Assembly (NCBI RefSeq): GCF_024171995.1
Contig: NZ_JAMTCT010000001.1
Location: 650,827 to 714,826 of the forward strand
Source: Promicromonospora umidemergens
GTDB taxonomy: Bacteria > Actinomycetota > Actinomycetes > Actinomycetales > Cellulomonadaceae
DNA length: 64,000 nt
Direction of reading: 5' to 3'
A model generated the notes under the pieces. It searched no databases and was not told where the DNA came from. It was given only the letters and a program-made list of their open reading frames with translations. Both the position numbers and the translations under genes were made by a program. Shown one piece after another: positions 57,801 through 64,000 of this stretch. How positions within the stretch are numbered: the stretch's first letter is position 1; each line of letters opens with the position of its first letter.

Positions 57801-60632
57801 GTCGACGACCTGGTGATCGTGGGCTCCGACCCTGGCGCCTCCGACGTCCCGGTGCACTACGAGCTCGACGAGGGCTCCGGTACCCGCGCCGCCAACACCG
57901 GCACGGACGCGTCCGTCGGCGCGGCCACGCTGACGGGGGCCACTGGGTGGAGCGAGAACGGCGTGCACGGCGACGCCGTCGACCTCGCCGGCGGGTCCAA
58001 CGCCAACGCGGTGGACCTGCCCGACAACCTGCTCCAGGGCGAGGAGGACTTCACCACCTCGTTCTGGGTGCGGCCGGACACCACGTCGGACTGGGCAGGT
58101 CTGTTCCACCTCGGGGACGGGCTCGAGGCGGCAGGCAGCTTCTTCCAGATCCAGCTGCAGACCAACGCAGACGGTGCCACCGGGCTCGCGGCGACGTTCA
58201 AGGCCAAGGGCGACGCCCTGGAGGAGCGGGTCTACGCCACGCCTACCCGTGACGTGACGGTCGACGAGTGGAACCACGTCGCGTTCACCCGCCAGGGTGC
58301 GACGGGCACGCTCTACCTCAACGGCGAGCCGATCGCGTCCCGCGACGACCTGACGATCGACATGACCGACGTCGGGCCGACGGCCAACAACTGGCTGGGG
58401 CGCAACGGCTTCCCCGACCCGGCCTACGACGGCCTCATGGACGACGTCCGCGTCTACTCCTCGACGCTCGGCGACGCCGACATCGCGGCCATGTACGCCG
58501 ACGGCACCGCGCTCGCCACGACCACCACGGTCACCGTCGAGCCGGCCTCACCGTCGCCGTTCGCCGAGCCGGTCGACGTGTCGGCCGTCATCGCGGCCGG
58601 TTCTGGTGCGGCTCCCTCGGGCGTCGCGGAGCTGTGGGTCGACGAGACCCGCATCGGCGGACAGGTCGACCTGGTCGACGGAGCGGTCCGGTTCACCGGC
58701 GTCGCCCTCTCGCCGGGAGAGCACGACGTCGAGGTCCGCTTCCTCGCCGACGAAGGGTGGCGAGACTCCGCGCAGACCGTGCAGCACACGGTCGAGCGGC
58801 CGCCGCCGGGCGAGGGGACACCGATCCACTACCCCTTCGACGAGGGCGAGGGCACGACGGCGGCCAACACCGGCCTGGACAGCTCGGTCGGGGCGGCGAC
58901 CCTCTCGGGGGCGGCCGGCTGGACCCCGGACGGCAAGTTCGGCGCGGGGATCGACCTGCCCGGTGGTGCGGCGTCGACGGGCAACCAGGTCGAGCTGCCC
59001 GACAACGTCGAGGCGGGGATGGAGGACCAGTTCAGCGTCTCCGTCTGGGCCCGCCCGGACGCGCTGCCCACCTGGGTCCCGCTGCTGCAGATCGGTAGCA
59101 GCACCGACACGTTCTTCCTGCTCCAGTCCAACACCCAGACCAGCGGCGCCACCGGCTTCGCTGCGACGTTCAAGGCGCCGGGCACCCCGGGCAGCGCCCA
59201 GGAGCGTCTGGTGCTGGGACAGGGCAACGACCTGCCGCTCGACGAGTGGACGCACGTGGTGTTCACCCAGAGCGGCTCGGTCGGGAAGATCTACTTCGAC
59301 GGCGAGCTCCAGGCCACGCGTGACGACTTCACCGTCGACATCGGTGACGTCGGAGTGGGCGGCCAGACGACGACCAACCTCCTCGGTGGCACCAGCTGGG
59401 GAGACGCCCGCTGGGACGGGCTGGTCGACGACTTCCGGATGTTCGGGTACGAGCTGACCGCCGAACAGGTGGGCCAGCTCCATGCCGGACCGGCGGCGAA
59501 CGTGGCGCCGGTGGGCGCCGCCGACGCCTACGGCACCGTCGAGGACGAGCCGCTGACCGTGGCGGCGCCGGGCCTCCTGGCCAACGACACCGACGTCGAC
59601 GGCGACGACCTGACGGCGACGGGGCTCACCCAGCCGGCCAACGGCGCCGTCGACCTGGCGGCGGACGGATCCTTCACCTACACGCCCGACGCCGGGTTCG
59701 CCGGCACGGACACCTTCACCTACCGGGCGTCCGACGGCACCGTGCAGTCTGCGGCGACGACGGTGACCATCACCGTGGAGGAGGGTGAGCAGCCGCCGGT
59801 CAACACCGCTCCGGAGGCGGGGCACGACGCCTACACCGCCGTGGGCGGGGAGCCGCTGATGGTCCCGGCGCCGGGAGTCCTGGCCAACGACACCGACGAG
59901 GACGGCAACGTGCTGACCGCCACCGGGGTCACCCAGCCGGCCAACGGCGAGGTCACCCTGGAGGCGGACGGGTCCTTCACCTACACCTCCGACGCCGGGT
60001 TCTCCGGCAAGGACGTCTTCACCTACCGGGCCGACGACGGGACGGACCGCTCCGCCGCGGCAAAGGTGACGATCACGGTGAAGTCACCCGCGGTGACGGC
60101 GGTGGTCGGGGTCGCCCTGCCCATCACGTACGGCACGGCGGGCACGGTCTCGGTGGCGGTGTCGCCGGACACGGCGACGGGTGAGGTCGAGCTCTTCGAC
60201 GGCGACACGAGCCTCGGGAAGGCCACGGTCGCGGACGGACGGGGAACCCTCGTCCTGCCGGCCGCCTCGCTCCGGCCGGCGGTGCACGACCTGACCCTCC
60301 GCTACGGGGGCGACGCCGACCACCGGGCCTCCTCGTCGAAGGTCAGGGTCGTGGTGGAGAAGGTGGTACCCACCATGGAGATCTCGGCGGAGAGGGCGGG
60401 CAAGCGGGCCGTCATCGACGTCTCGCTCACCGCGGAGAACGACGTCCCGGTCACCGGGGAGGTGCGGGTCGCGATCAAGGACGGCTCGACCCTGGTCGGG
60501 ACCCTCGAGAACGGTCGAGCCAGCTTCGAGGTGCCCCGGCCCAAGCAGAAGGAGCTGACGCTGACGGCGTCATATCTCGGCAGTGAGCTCGCCCTGGCGA
60601 GCTCGACCAGGGTGACGATCAGAGTGCGGTAG
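54870..60632 (+). CDS. Secreted ThuA + galactose-oxidase-like (AA5) copper radical oxidase, multidomain
   Basis: 1920 residues with a Sec signal peptide (about 1-50). Domains in order: ThuA-like (about 60-295, YMGLHYAGWS, SWYSGMGHEG); Kelch-type galactose/glyoxal oxidase with C-terminal DUF1929 (about 305-830); carbohydrate-binding-like (about 850-985); two LamG domains (about 995-1210 and 1318-1538); an Ig-like linker between them; two near-identical cadherin/VCBS-like repeats (about 1545-1640, 1647-1738); Ig-like repeats to the end. All AA5 copper/radical ligands are present: Cys388 (DLFCSMQ) and Tyr442 (RWYPT) for the thioether cofactor, axial Tyr675 and His676 (RLYHST), His757 (THGFNND). 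It should oxidise primary alcohols or aldehydes outside the cell, yielding H2O2. The substrate is unknown. Confidence 0.93.
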   Translation: MNLLRRPDRRRPARRPRRALPRLAAMLAAVAVAVPLGSGVALAAPTTASPAQAAAGSVDDGELRVLLFYKPNFHASHVQARQAVRDLATDLGAEYSQPVDIQETEDPAAFTTENLATKDAVVFAQTGGVLFNVAQRAALESYIRGGGGYMGLHYAGWSVGQSEHDVNPFYARLVGAASEGHPEDPAVRPGRVVVEDSEHPLTQGLPAEFTRSDEWYDWLVNPAPNVRTLLNADESSYGGGNNGTNHPITWCQEIDSGRSWYSGMGHEGSAYAEAPIRTQMKNGLAYSAGLLPADCSAPDKAEQGSWSGVTPWPLVPINAALTSDGRVQSFGSVSSGCTDGSPYDFGGNSCVTQGGQMEIDVWDPAEPRTVANVNDNVVTNSTYTDLFCSMQVQMPHRRATMTVGGDDGLGGNAPNDASLGVTSYTTNQGLRDEAPMNYPRWYPTGTTLPDGSVVVQGGSLKGGPGGPGVLTPEIYTPDKGSSWELLEGATSAAAYGDGGNGNGPDENRWWYPRAFVAPGNGNVFNITGTQMYELDPSGDGEVILRGTLPTDIADQDELGNPVGATSTATMYRPGKILQVGGGWWANGGGPDGARAGFTVDITGGTDAPVVEATEPMEHQRHWATSTVLPDGNVIVTGGSRDNNGNGGYVTTAEIWNPDTGEWTEVEVPYEHARLYHSTALLLPDGRLMVGGGGTPGPRNYTDVEFYSPAYLFDGDEPAVRPEVTGVPKEVGYDGTFDVQADGPVSRVTLVRNGSVTHGFNNDQNFQDLAFSQTDGALTVETPVDGTYAPPGAYMLFVFDEDGTPSVADIVQIDPTVEMDARAPHLVDQLEYPRIPAEWRSANPPAVVDVEPGNGRMSPWEVDSEVQLVRAAASSQGGLGATGYHLGVGSEGSLTRTVEGLDPGREYRMSLRYARDSRSAGTAPGTADLSVGDLSTTLTADPDVSSQDKFGKYVGTFVAGARSEDLTIAAGDSGAGVMVDDLVIVGSDPGASDVPVHYELDEGSGTRAANTGTDASVGAATLTGATGWSENGVHGDAVDLAGGSNANAVDLPDNLLQGEEDFTTSFWVRPDTTSDWAGLFHLGDGLEAAGSFFQIQLQTNADGATGLAATFKAKGDALEERVYATPTRDVTVDEWNHVAFTRQGATGTLYLNGEPIASRDDLTIDMTDVGPTANNWLGRNGFPDPAYDGLMDDVRVYSSTLGDADIAAMYADGTALATTTTVTVEPASPSPFAEPVDVSAVIAAGSGAAPSGVAELWVDETRIGGQVDLVDGAVRFTGVALSPGEHDVEVRFLADEGWRDSAQTVQHTVERPPPGEGTPIHYPFDEGEGTTAANTGLDSSVGAATLSGAAGWTPDGKFGAGIDLPGGAASTGNQVELPDNVEAGMEDQFSVSVWARPDALPTWVPLLQIGSSTDTFFLLQSNTQTSGATGFAATFKAPGTPGSAQERLVLGQGNDLPLDEWTHVVFTQSGSVGKIYFDGELQATRDDFTVDIGDVGVGGQTTTNLLGGTSWGDARWDGLVDDFRMFGYELTAEQVGQLHAGPAANVAPVGAADAYGTVEDEPLTVAAPGLLANDTDVDGDDLTATGLTQPANGAVDLAADGSFTYTPDAGFAGTDTFTYRASDGTVQSAATTVTITVEEGEQPPVNTAPEAGHDAYTAVGGEPLMVPAPGVLANDTDEDGNVLTATGVTQPANGEVTLEADGSFTYTSDAGFSGKDVFTYRADDGTDRSAAAKVTITVKSPAVTAVVGVALPITYGTAGTVSVAVSPDTATGEVELFDGDTSLGKATVADGRGTLVLPAASLRPAVHDLTLRYGGDADHRASSSKVRVVVEKVVPTMEISAERAGKRAVIDVSLTAENDVPVTGEVRVAIKDGSTLVGTLENGRASFEVPRPKQKELTLTASYLGSELALASSTRVTIRVR

Positions 60633-60639
60633 CAGGAAA

Positions 60640-60681
60640 GCGGCGTGGGCCCGGAGGACGGATCCTCCGGGCCCACGCCGC
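60640..60681 (+). terminator. 19-bp-stem terminator after the oxidase gene
   Basis: A perfect 19-bp GC-rich stem (60640-60658 with 60663-60681) and CGGA loop begin 7 bp after the oxidase stop. A T-rich stretch (TTGCTTCCCTCTTCCCTT) follows, consistent with intrinsic termination. Confidence 0.9.
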
Positions 60682-60697
60682 GTTGCTTCCCTCTTCC

Positions 60698-60759
60698 CTT
60701 CGAGGCCTAAGTTTCTTCGCTTTGAGCCCGCTCAAAGCGAAGAAACTTAGGCCTCGAAG
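60698..60759. repeat. 29-bp perfect inverted repeat with CCCG tetraloop
   Basis: Left arm 60698-60726 (begins CTTCGAGGCC, ends CGCTTTGAG) and right arm 60731-60759 are exact complements around CCCG; after one mismatch the pairing continues about four more bases. The arms are about 48% G+C, far below the surroundings. It sits between the first terminator and the 3' end of the convergent tautomerase gene. It may act as that gene's terminator or be a mobile or recombination relic. Confidence 0.9.
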
Positions 60760-60771
60760 AGAAGGCGGACG

Positions 60772-60996
60772 TCAGTCGTCGGCCAGGGCGGCCACCACGC
60801 CGGCGCGGCTCTCGTCCTCGCTGGCCAGCACGCCGCCGTTGGCGACGATGTCGGGGGTGATCTCGCTGAAGACCATGCGGACGTCCTGGCGCCGGGCGCC
60901 CAGGATCTCGACGGCGCTGTCGGCAACGGCCTTGGCGAAGTCGCGACGCTGCTCGACGGTGCGGCCGCGCAGCAGCTCGACGGTGATGTTGGGCAT
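60772..60996 (-). CDS. 4-oxalocrotonate tautomerase-family protein
   Basis: 74 residues from ATG 60996 with GGAGGGA upstream. Begins MPNITVELLRGRTVEQRRDFAKAVADSAVEIL, so Pro becomes the N-terminal catalytic base after Met removal; the Arg pair region (GARRQDVRMVFSEI) also fits. The family catalyses keto-enol tautomerisation and dehalogenation of small oxoacids. It is convergent with the oxidase gene; a role in sugar-acid breakdown is possible but not shown. Confidence 0.88.
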   Translation of the reverse strand: MPNITVELLRGRTVEQRRDFAKAVADSAVEILGARRQDVRMVFSEITPDIVANGGVLASEDESRAGVVAALADD

Positions 60997-61189
60997 GTCT
61001 TCCCTCCGGAGACGGCCGCTCCGCACACAGATACTCGTTCACAGAGGCGACCTTGATTCAGTGACATGAACCAAGGTACGCGTACAGCAGGGTGGCGTCC
61101 ATGACTTCAGCCGTTCAGTTCACACTCTTGACAGAGGTTCAGCGGGCTGATTTGGTGTGCGTGCCACCTCCAACGTCGGGGAGTCGTTC

Positions 61190-61915
61190 ATGAATCGCAG
61201 GACTGTCGTCCGTCGCGTCACCCTTTCCGGGATCGCCGCCGTCGGCCTCGTGGCCCTCGGGGCGACGTCGGCGATGGCCCACGTGACCATCACGCCGTCC
61301 ACCACCGCTGCGGGCGCCACGGCTGCCCTCCGCGTCGAGATCCCGCACGGGTGCGACGAGTCGGCGACGACCGCGATCTCCGTCCGGCTGCCCGAGGGGG
61401 TCGCGGACGTGACGGCCACCGGCACGGACCGCTGGGCGGTCGACCAGGCAGCGGACGGCCTGACCTGGACCACCGACGAACCGCTCCCGGACGGTGAGCA
61501 CGCCGAGGTCGAGCTCTCCGTACGCCTGCCCGACGACGTCGGTGCGACGCTCGTCTTCCCGGTCATCCAGGAGTGCGAGGACGGAGAGGTGGCCTGGACC
61601 GAGGTCGCCGAGCACGGAGCGGGCCACGACGCGCTCGACCGGCCGGCGCCGGTCGTCGTCGTGACCTCCGGTGGCGCCGAGGCGGCGGTTGCGACCGACG
61701 ATCCCGAGAAGGCGACGGCGACCGCCGATCCCGAGAAGTTGAGCGCGACCGCCGATCCAGAGGCGGCGACCGCGACCGCCGATCCAGAGGCGGCGACCGC
61801 GACCGCCGATCCCGAGGAGCCGAACCTCCTGGTCGCCTACGGTGCGGCCGGCGTCCTGGTCGCGGGCGGCCTGGCGGGCGGGGCGGTCCTGCACCGGCGC
61901 CGCCGACGCCAGTGA
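61190..61915 (+). CDS. YcnI-like copper-binding membrane-anchored protein (DUF1775)
   Basis: 241 residues from ATG 61190 with GGGGAG upstream. A Sec signal ends in TSAMA, leaving His31 as the mature N-terminus in HVTITPSTTAAGA, the residue that binds copper in YcnI. The DUF1775 domain follows (LRVEIPHGCDESATTAISVRLPEGV, TWTTDEPLPDGEHAEVELSVRLPDDVG, VIQECEDGEVAW). A repetitive linker of ATADPE units (about 175-215) leads to a C-terminal membrane helix and an Arg-rich tail. Its stop overlaps the CopC-CopD start. Confidence 0.92.
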   Translation: MNRRTVVRRVTLSGIAAVGLVALGATSAMAHVTITPSTTAAGATAALRVEIPHGCDESATTAISVRLPEGVADVTATGTDRWAVDQAADGLTWTTDEPLPDGEHAEVELSVRLPDDVGATLVFPVIQECEDGEVAWTEVAEHGAGHDALDRPAPVVVVTSGGAEAAVATDDPEKATATADPEKLSATADPEAATATADPEAATATADPEEPNLLVAYGAAGVLVAGGLAGGAVLHRRRRRQ

Positions 61916-63603
61916 CGCGCCTCGACCTGCGAAGTCACCGGAGCGCGGGGAAGCGCACCGGCAGCTGGCTCCTCCTGCTCGCCGTCGTCTGCGCGCTCCT
62001 CCTCGGGCCGGCGGGTAGCGCCGCGGCCCACGCGACCCTGCTGAGCACCGACCCGGCGGAAGGCGCGGTGCTTGACGCCGCCCCCGAGCGGGTCACGTTC
62101 ACCTTCAACGAGTCCGTGATCGGTGTCCCGACGGGCATCAGGGTGTTCGACGCGACCGGGGCCGAGGTGGCCTCATCGGCCACGGTCCGCGAGTCGCAGC
62201 TCCTCGTCGACCTCGACGAGGAGGTTCCGGACGGCACGCTCGTGGTCCTGTGGCGGCTCGTGTCCGAGGACGGGCACCCGATCGGCGGCTCGCTGAGCTT
62301 CGCCGTCGGCGCCCACAGCGAGCTGGTGGACGTACCGACGACCAGCGCGGACGCCGGCACCGACGCACCTCTCCCGCTCGGCCTGGTCCGCGGTCTGGGC
62401 TACGTGGGCCTCCTCGTGGCCGCCGGAGTGGCGGCCTTCTCGGTCCTGTTCCTGCCGCGGGGCCGCAGCGCCGACCGCTCGCGCGCCCGGCTCCGTCCGG
62501 TCGCCCGCGCGGCGGCCGGCGCAGCAGCTCTCGGCTGGTGGCTGGCCGTGCCGCTGGTCGCGCTCTACCAGCTCGGCCTGCCGGCCTCGGCGATCACCGA
62601 CGGCTCGACCTGGTCGTCGCTCGCGCCGGCGGAGTACGTCGTCCCCGCTGCCGTGGCCGTGGGGCTCGGGCTGGCCGTGGTGGCACTCCCGGCGGCCGCA
62701 GCCCCCGACCGGACGAGGGCTGCCCTGGTGCTGGCCGGCTGCGTCCTGGCGGTCGTCGCACCGGCGTTCACCGGCCACACCCGGGCCACGACGCCGGAGG
62801 CGCTGGTGATCGGTGCGGACGTGCTGCACCTGGCCGCGGGCTCCCTGTGGCTCGGCGGGCTGGTGGCCGTCGCCCTGGTGCTCGGGGACCTCGCGCGCGG
62901 CGACTCCGGCGCCGTCGTGCTCGGTCGCTTCTCGACCTGGGCCGCCGGACTGCTCGCGGTGCTCGTGGTCGCCGGGTCGTTCCTGGCCTGGCGGATCGCC
63001 GGAAGCTGGGCCGCGCTCCTCGACTCCGGCTACGGGGCCCTCCTCCTCGTCAAGGTCCTCGCCGCGCTGGTCGCGATCGCCCTCGCGGCGTGGAACCGGT
63101 TCTCCCTGCTGCCGCGCCTGCGGGGGGCCACCCGCAGGCGGGACCGTGGGTCCCCGGCCACGCTGGTGGTCCGTACGGCGCTCGCGGAGGCGGGCGTGCT
63201 GGTCGTCGTCCTGTTCATCACCGGCTTCCTGGTGGACCGGAGCCCCGAGACCGACGTGACCGCTTCCGCCGCGGAAGGGTCCGGGACGAGTGTTCAGGAG
63301 TCGGTGCGCCTGCACGGCGTCTCGGCGTGGGTCGCCCTGGACCCGCCGGCAGTCGGGCCGGCCACCCTCACCATCACGATGACCGACGCGGCAGGGGAGC
63401 CCGCCGAGGGCTACGAGGCCCCACGGCTCAGCCTGACGTCCGGAGAGGTGGACCTCGGCCAGGTGGCGGTCAGCTCGCTGGGTCCGGGTGTCTATGCCGG
63501 TGAAGTGGTGCTGCCGACCTCGGGGGAGTGGGACGTGCAGGTGTCGCTGCGCACGACGGAGTTCGACAACCCGGTGGGTACGGTGACGTTCCGCGTCCCC
63601 TGA
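61912..63603 (+). CDS. CopC-CopD fusion copper resistance/uptake protein (YcnJ-like)
   Basis: 563 residues from GTG 61912, overlapping the YcnI stop. A signal peptide releases a CopC domain starting at His (AHATLLSTDPAEGAVLDAAPERVTFTFNESV) with the second copper His in SEDGHPIGGSLSFAV. CopD membrane region, about eight helices: GLVRGLGYVGLLVAAGVAAFSVLF, FTGHTRATTPEALVIGADVLHLAAGSLWLGGLVAV with conserved His residues, LLLVKVLAALVAIALAAWNRF. A C-terminal FixH/YtkA-like beta domain follows (about 460-563). In Bacillus, YcnJ imports copper; the same is likely here. Confidence 0.93.
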   Translation: MTRLDLRSHRSAGKRTGSWLLLLAVVCALLLGPAGSAAAHATLLSTDPAEGAVLDAAPERVTFTFNESVIGVPTGIRVFDATGAEVASSATVRESQLLVDLDEEVPDGTLVVLWRLVSEDGHPIGGSLSFAVGAHSELVDVPTTSADAGTDAPLPLGLVRGLGYVGLLVAAGVAAFSVLFLPRGRSADRSRARLRPVARAAAGAAALGWWLAVPLVALYQLGLPASAITDGSTWSSLAPAEYVVPAAVAVGLGLAVVALPAAAAPDRTRAALVLAGCVLAVVAPAFTGHTRATTPEALVIGADVLHLAAGSLWLGGLVAVALVLGDLARGDSGAVVLGRFSTWAAGLLAVLVVAGSFLAWRIAGSWAALLDSGYGALLLVKVLAALVAIALAAWNRFSLLPRLRGATRRRDRGSPATLVVRTALAEAGVLVVVLFITGFLVDRSPETDVTASAAEGSGTSVQESVRLHGVSAWVALDPPAVGPATLTITMTDAAGEPAEGYEAPRLSLTSGEVDLGQVAVSSLGPGVYAGEVVLPTSGEWDVQVSLRTTEFDNPVGTVTFRVP

Positions 63604-63790
63604 CGGCCCCGGCCTGCGCCTCGCCGCACCGCGCCGACGACGTCTCGGGGCGGAGCGGCAGCGGCGCCGTCGGGTGCGTTGCGCGGAAAGCGCATAACGT
63701 GTTGATGGCTCGAGCGCCTGGCTTCGCCACCGGGGTACGCCGTCCGGTTGGCTCGGCGCTGCGCTCCATCAACGGGGACGGGAGTCACTC

Positions 63791-64000
63791 ATGCGCAGGA
63801 GATACACAGCGGGGCCGCTCGCCGCGGCAGCGGTGGTCGCCCTGGCGACGACCATGCTGACGACAGCGAGCGCGGCGGCACCGCAGCGCGACGACCAGGT
63901 CACGGTCACCGTCGACACCCAGGACGTGGTGCAGGAGGACTACCTCGGGATCGGTGTCAACGTCATCCCGTGGAGCCTCATGGCCAACACCACCGAGCGC
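63791..64000 (+). CDS. Secreted protein, N-terminal part (cut by window end)
   Basis: Seventy codons visible, open at the window edge. A Sec signal peptide (RRRYTAGPLAAAAVVALATTMLTTASAA) is followed by QVTVTVDTQDVVQEDYLGIGVNVIPWSLM. The phrase resembles the start of secreted glycoside hydrolases that open with a beta-strand and a Gly-rich turn, but too little is visible to name a family. It follows the copper genes after a 187-bp gap containing TGCGC-GGAAA-GCGCA, a possible operator, at about 63680-63694. Confidence 0.6.
   Translation, partial: MRRRYTAGPLAAAAVVALATTMLTTASAAAPQRDDQVTVTVDTQDVVQEDYLGIGVNVIPWSLMANTTER

Noticed and set aside
54879-58277. A 1132-codon minus-strand frame opposite the oxidase
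   Set aside because: Composition is typical of an antisense shadow (Val/Arg/Asp-rich, no domain); the plus strand carries clear domains.

Overview
The window is GC-rich, with dense coding and many GTG starts. It carries a DtxR/IdeR-type iron box, MmyB-type and PafBC-like signals and many leaderless genes. Together these suggest a soil or plant-associated actinobacterium, most likely of the order Micrococcales (Cellulomonas/Promicromonospora-like). The genus is inference only. I see no rRNA or tRNA genes, transposase, phage genes, CRISPR array or secondary-metabolite cluster. It reads as a chromosomal segment devoted to carbohydrate use, metal uptake and many small regulator/target pairs.

Layout. 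0-5 kb: a partial unknown gene, a DHFR-like reductase, and a LacI regulator divergent from two Gfo/Idh/MocA sugar oxidoreductases; 10-bp tandem repeats precede the LacI gene and the second oxidoreductase. 4.7-12.2 kb: an LRR-like protein, a complete iron-siderophore ABC importer behind an iron box, a membrane protein and an SDR. 12.4-17.2 kb: an MmyB-type regulator, a Rid protein, pyruvate oxidase, a lytic transglycosylase-like lipoprotein and a FadR regulator. 17.3-25.1 kb: a fucoside locus with ROK regulator, acetyl xylan esterase-like enzyme, sugar ABC importer and a cytoplasmic GH95 alpha-L-fucosidase. 25.2-31.1 kb: a DEDDh exonuclease with BRCT, then small genes and decayed genes (a frameshifted double-VOC gene, a truncated VOC gene and a truncated 2'-5' RNA ligase-like gene) around a DUF998/TetR/YdeI operon. 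31.2-45.5 kb: a secreted GDPD, a GlcD-type FAD oxidase, ArfB, regulator/target pairs (SDR-TetR, MerR-GPP34, HxlR-NmrA), secreted and SMI1-domain proteins, a Tat-exported phosphoesterase with a LamG domain and a D-cysteine desulfhydrase-like enzyme. 45.5-54.8 kb: an intergenic repeat cluster, then an IclR regulator divergent from kduI-kduD, an Rbs-type sugar ABC importer and an aldehyde dehydrogenase. 54.9-64 kb: a 1920-residue secreted copper radical oxidase, two very strong hairpins, a 4-OT tautomerase, a YcnI plus CopC-CopD copper-uptake pair, and the start of another secreted protein.

How it fits together. The fucoside locus imports and cleaves fucosylated oligosaccharides inside the cell. 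A 13-bp box shared by the FadR promoter and the esterase/transporter divergent region ties the FadR gene to that locus. The kdu operon converts 5-keto-4-deoxyuronate toward 2-keto-3-deoxygluconate and brings its own importer. The most striking feature is the right end. A multidomain secreted oxidase (ThuA + galactose-oxidase-like AA5 core with all four copper/radical ligands + two LamG + two cadherin-like + Ig-like domains) sits beside a copper acquisition pair that could supply its cofactor.

Regulatory signals are unusually readable: an iron box abutting a leaderless GTG start, three RecA_NDp/PafBC-like promoters, a palindrome over the -10 of a TetR operon, and a dyad in a MerR-type promoter.
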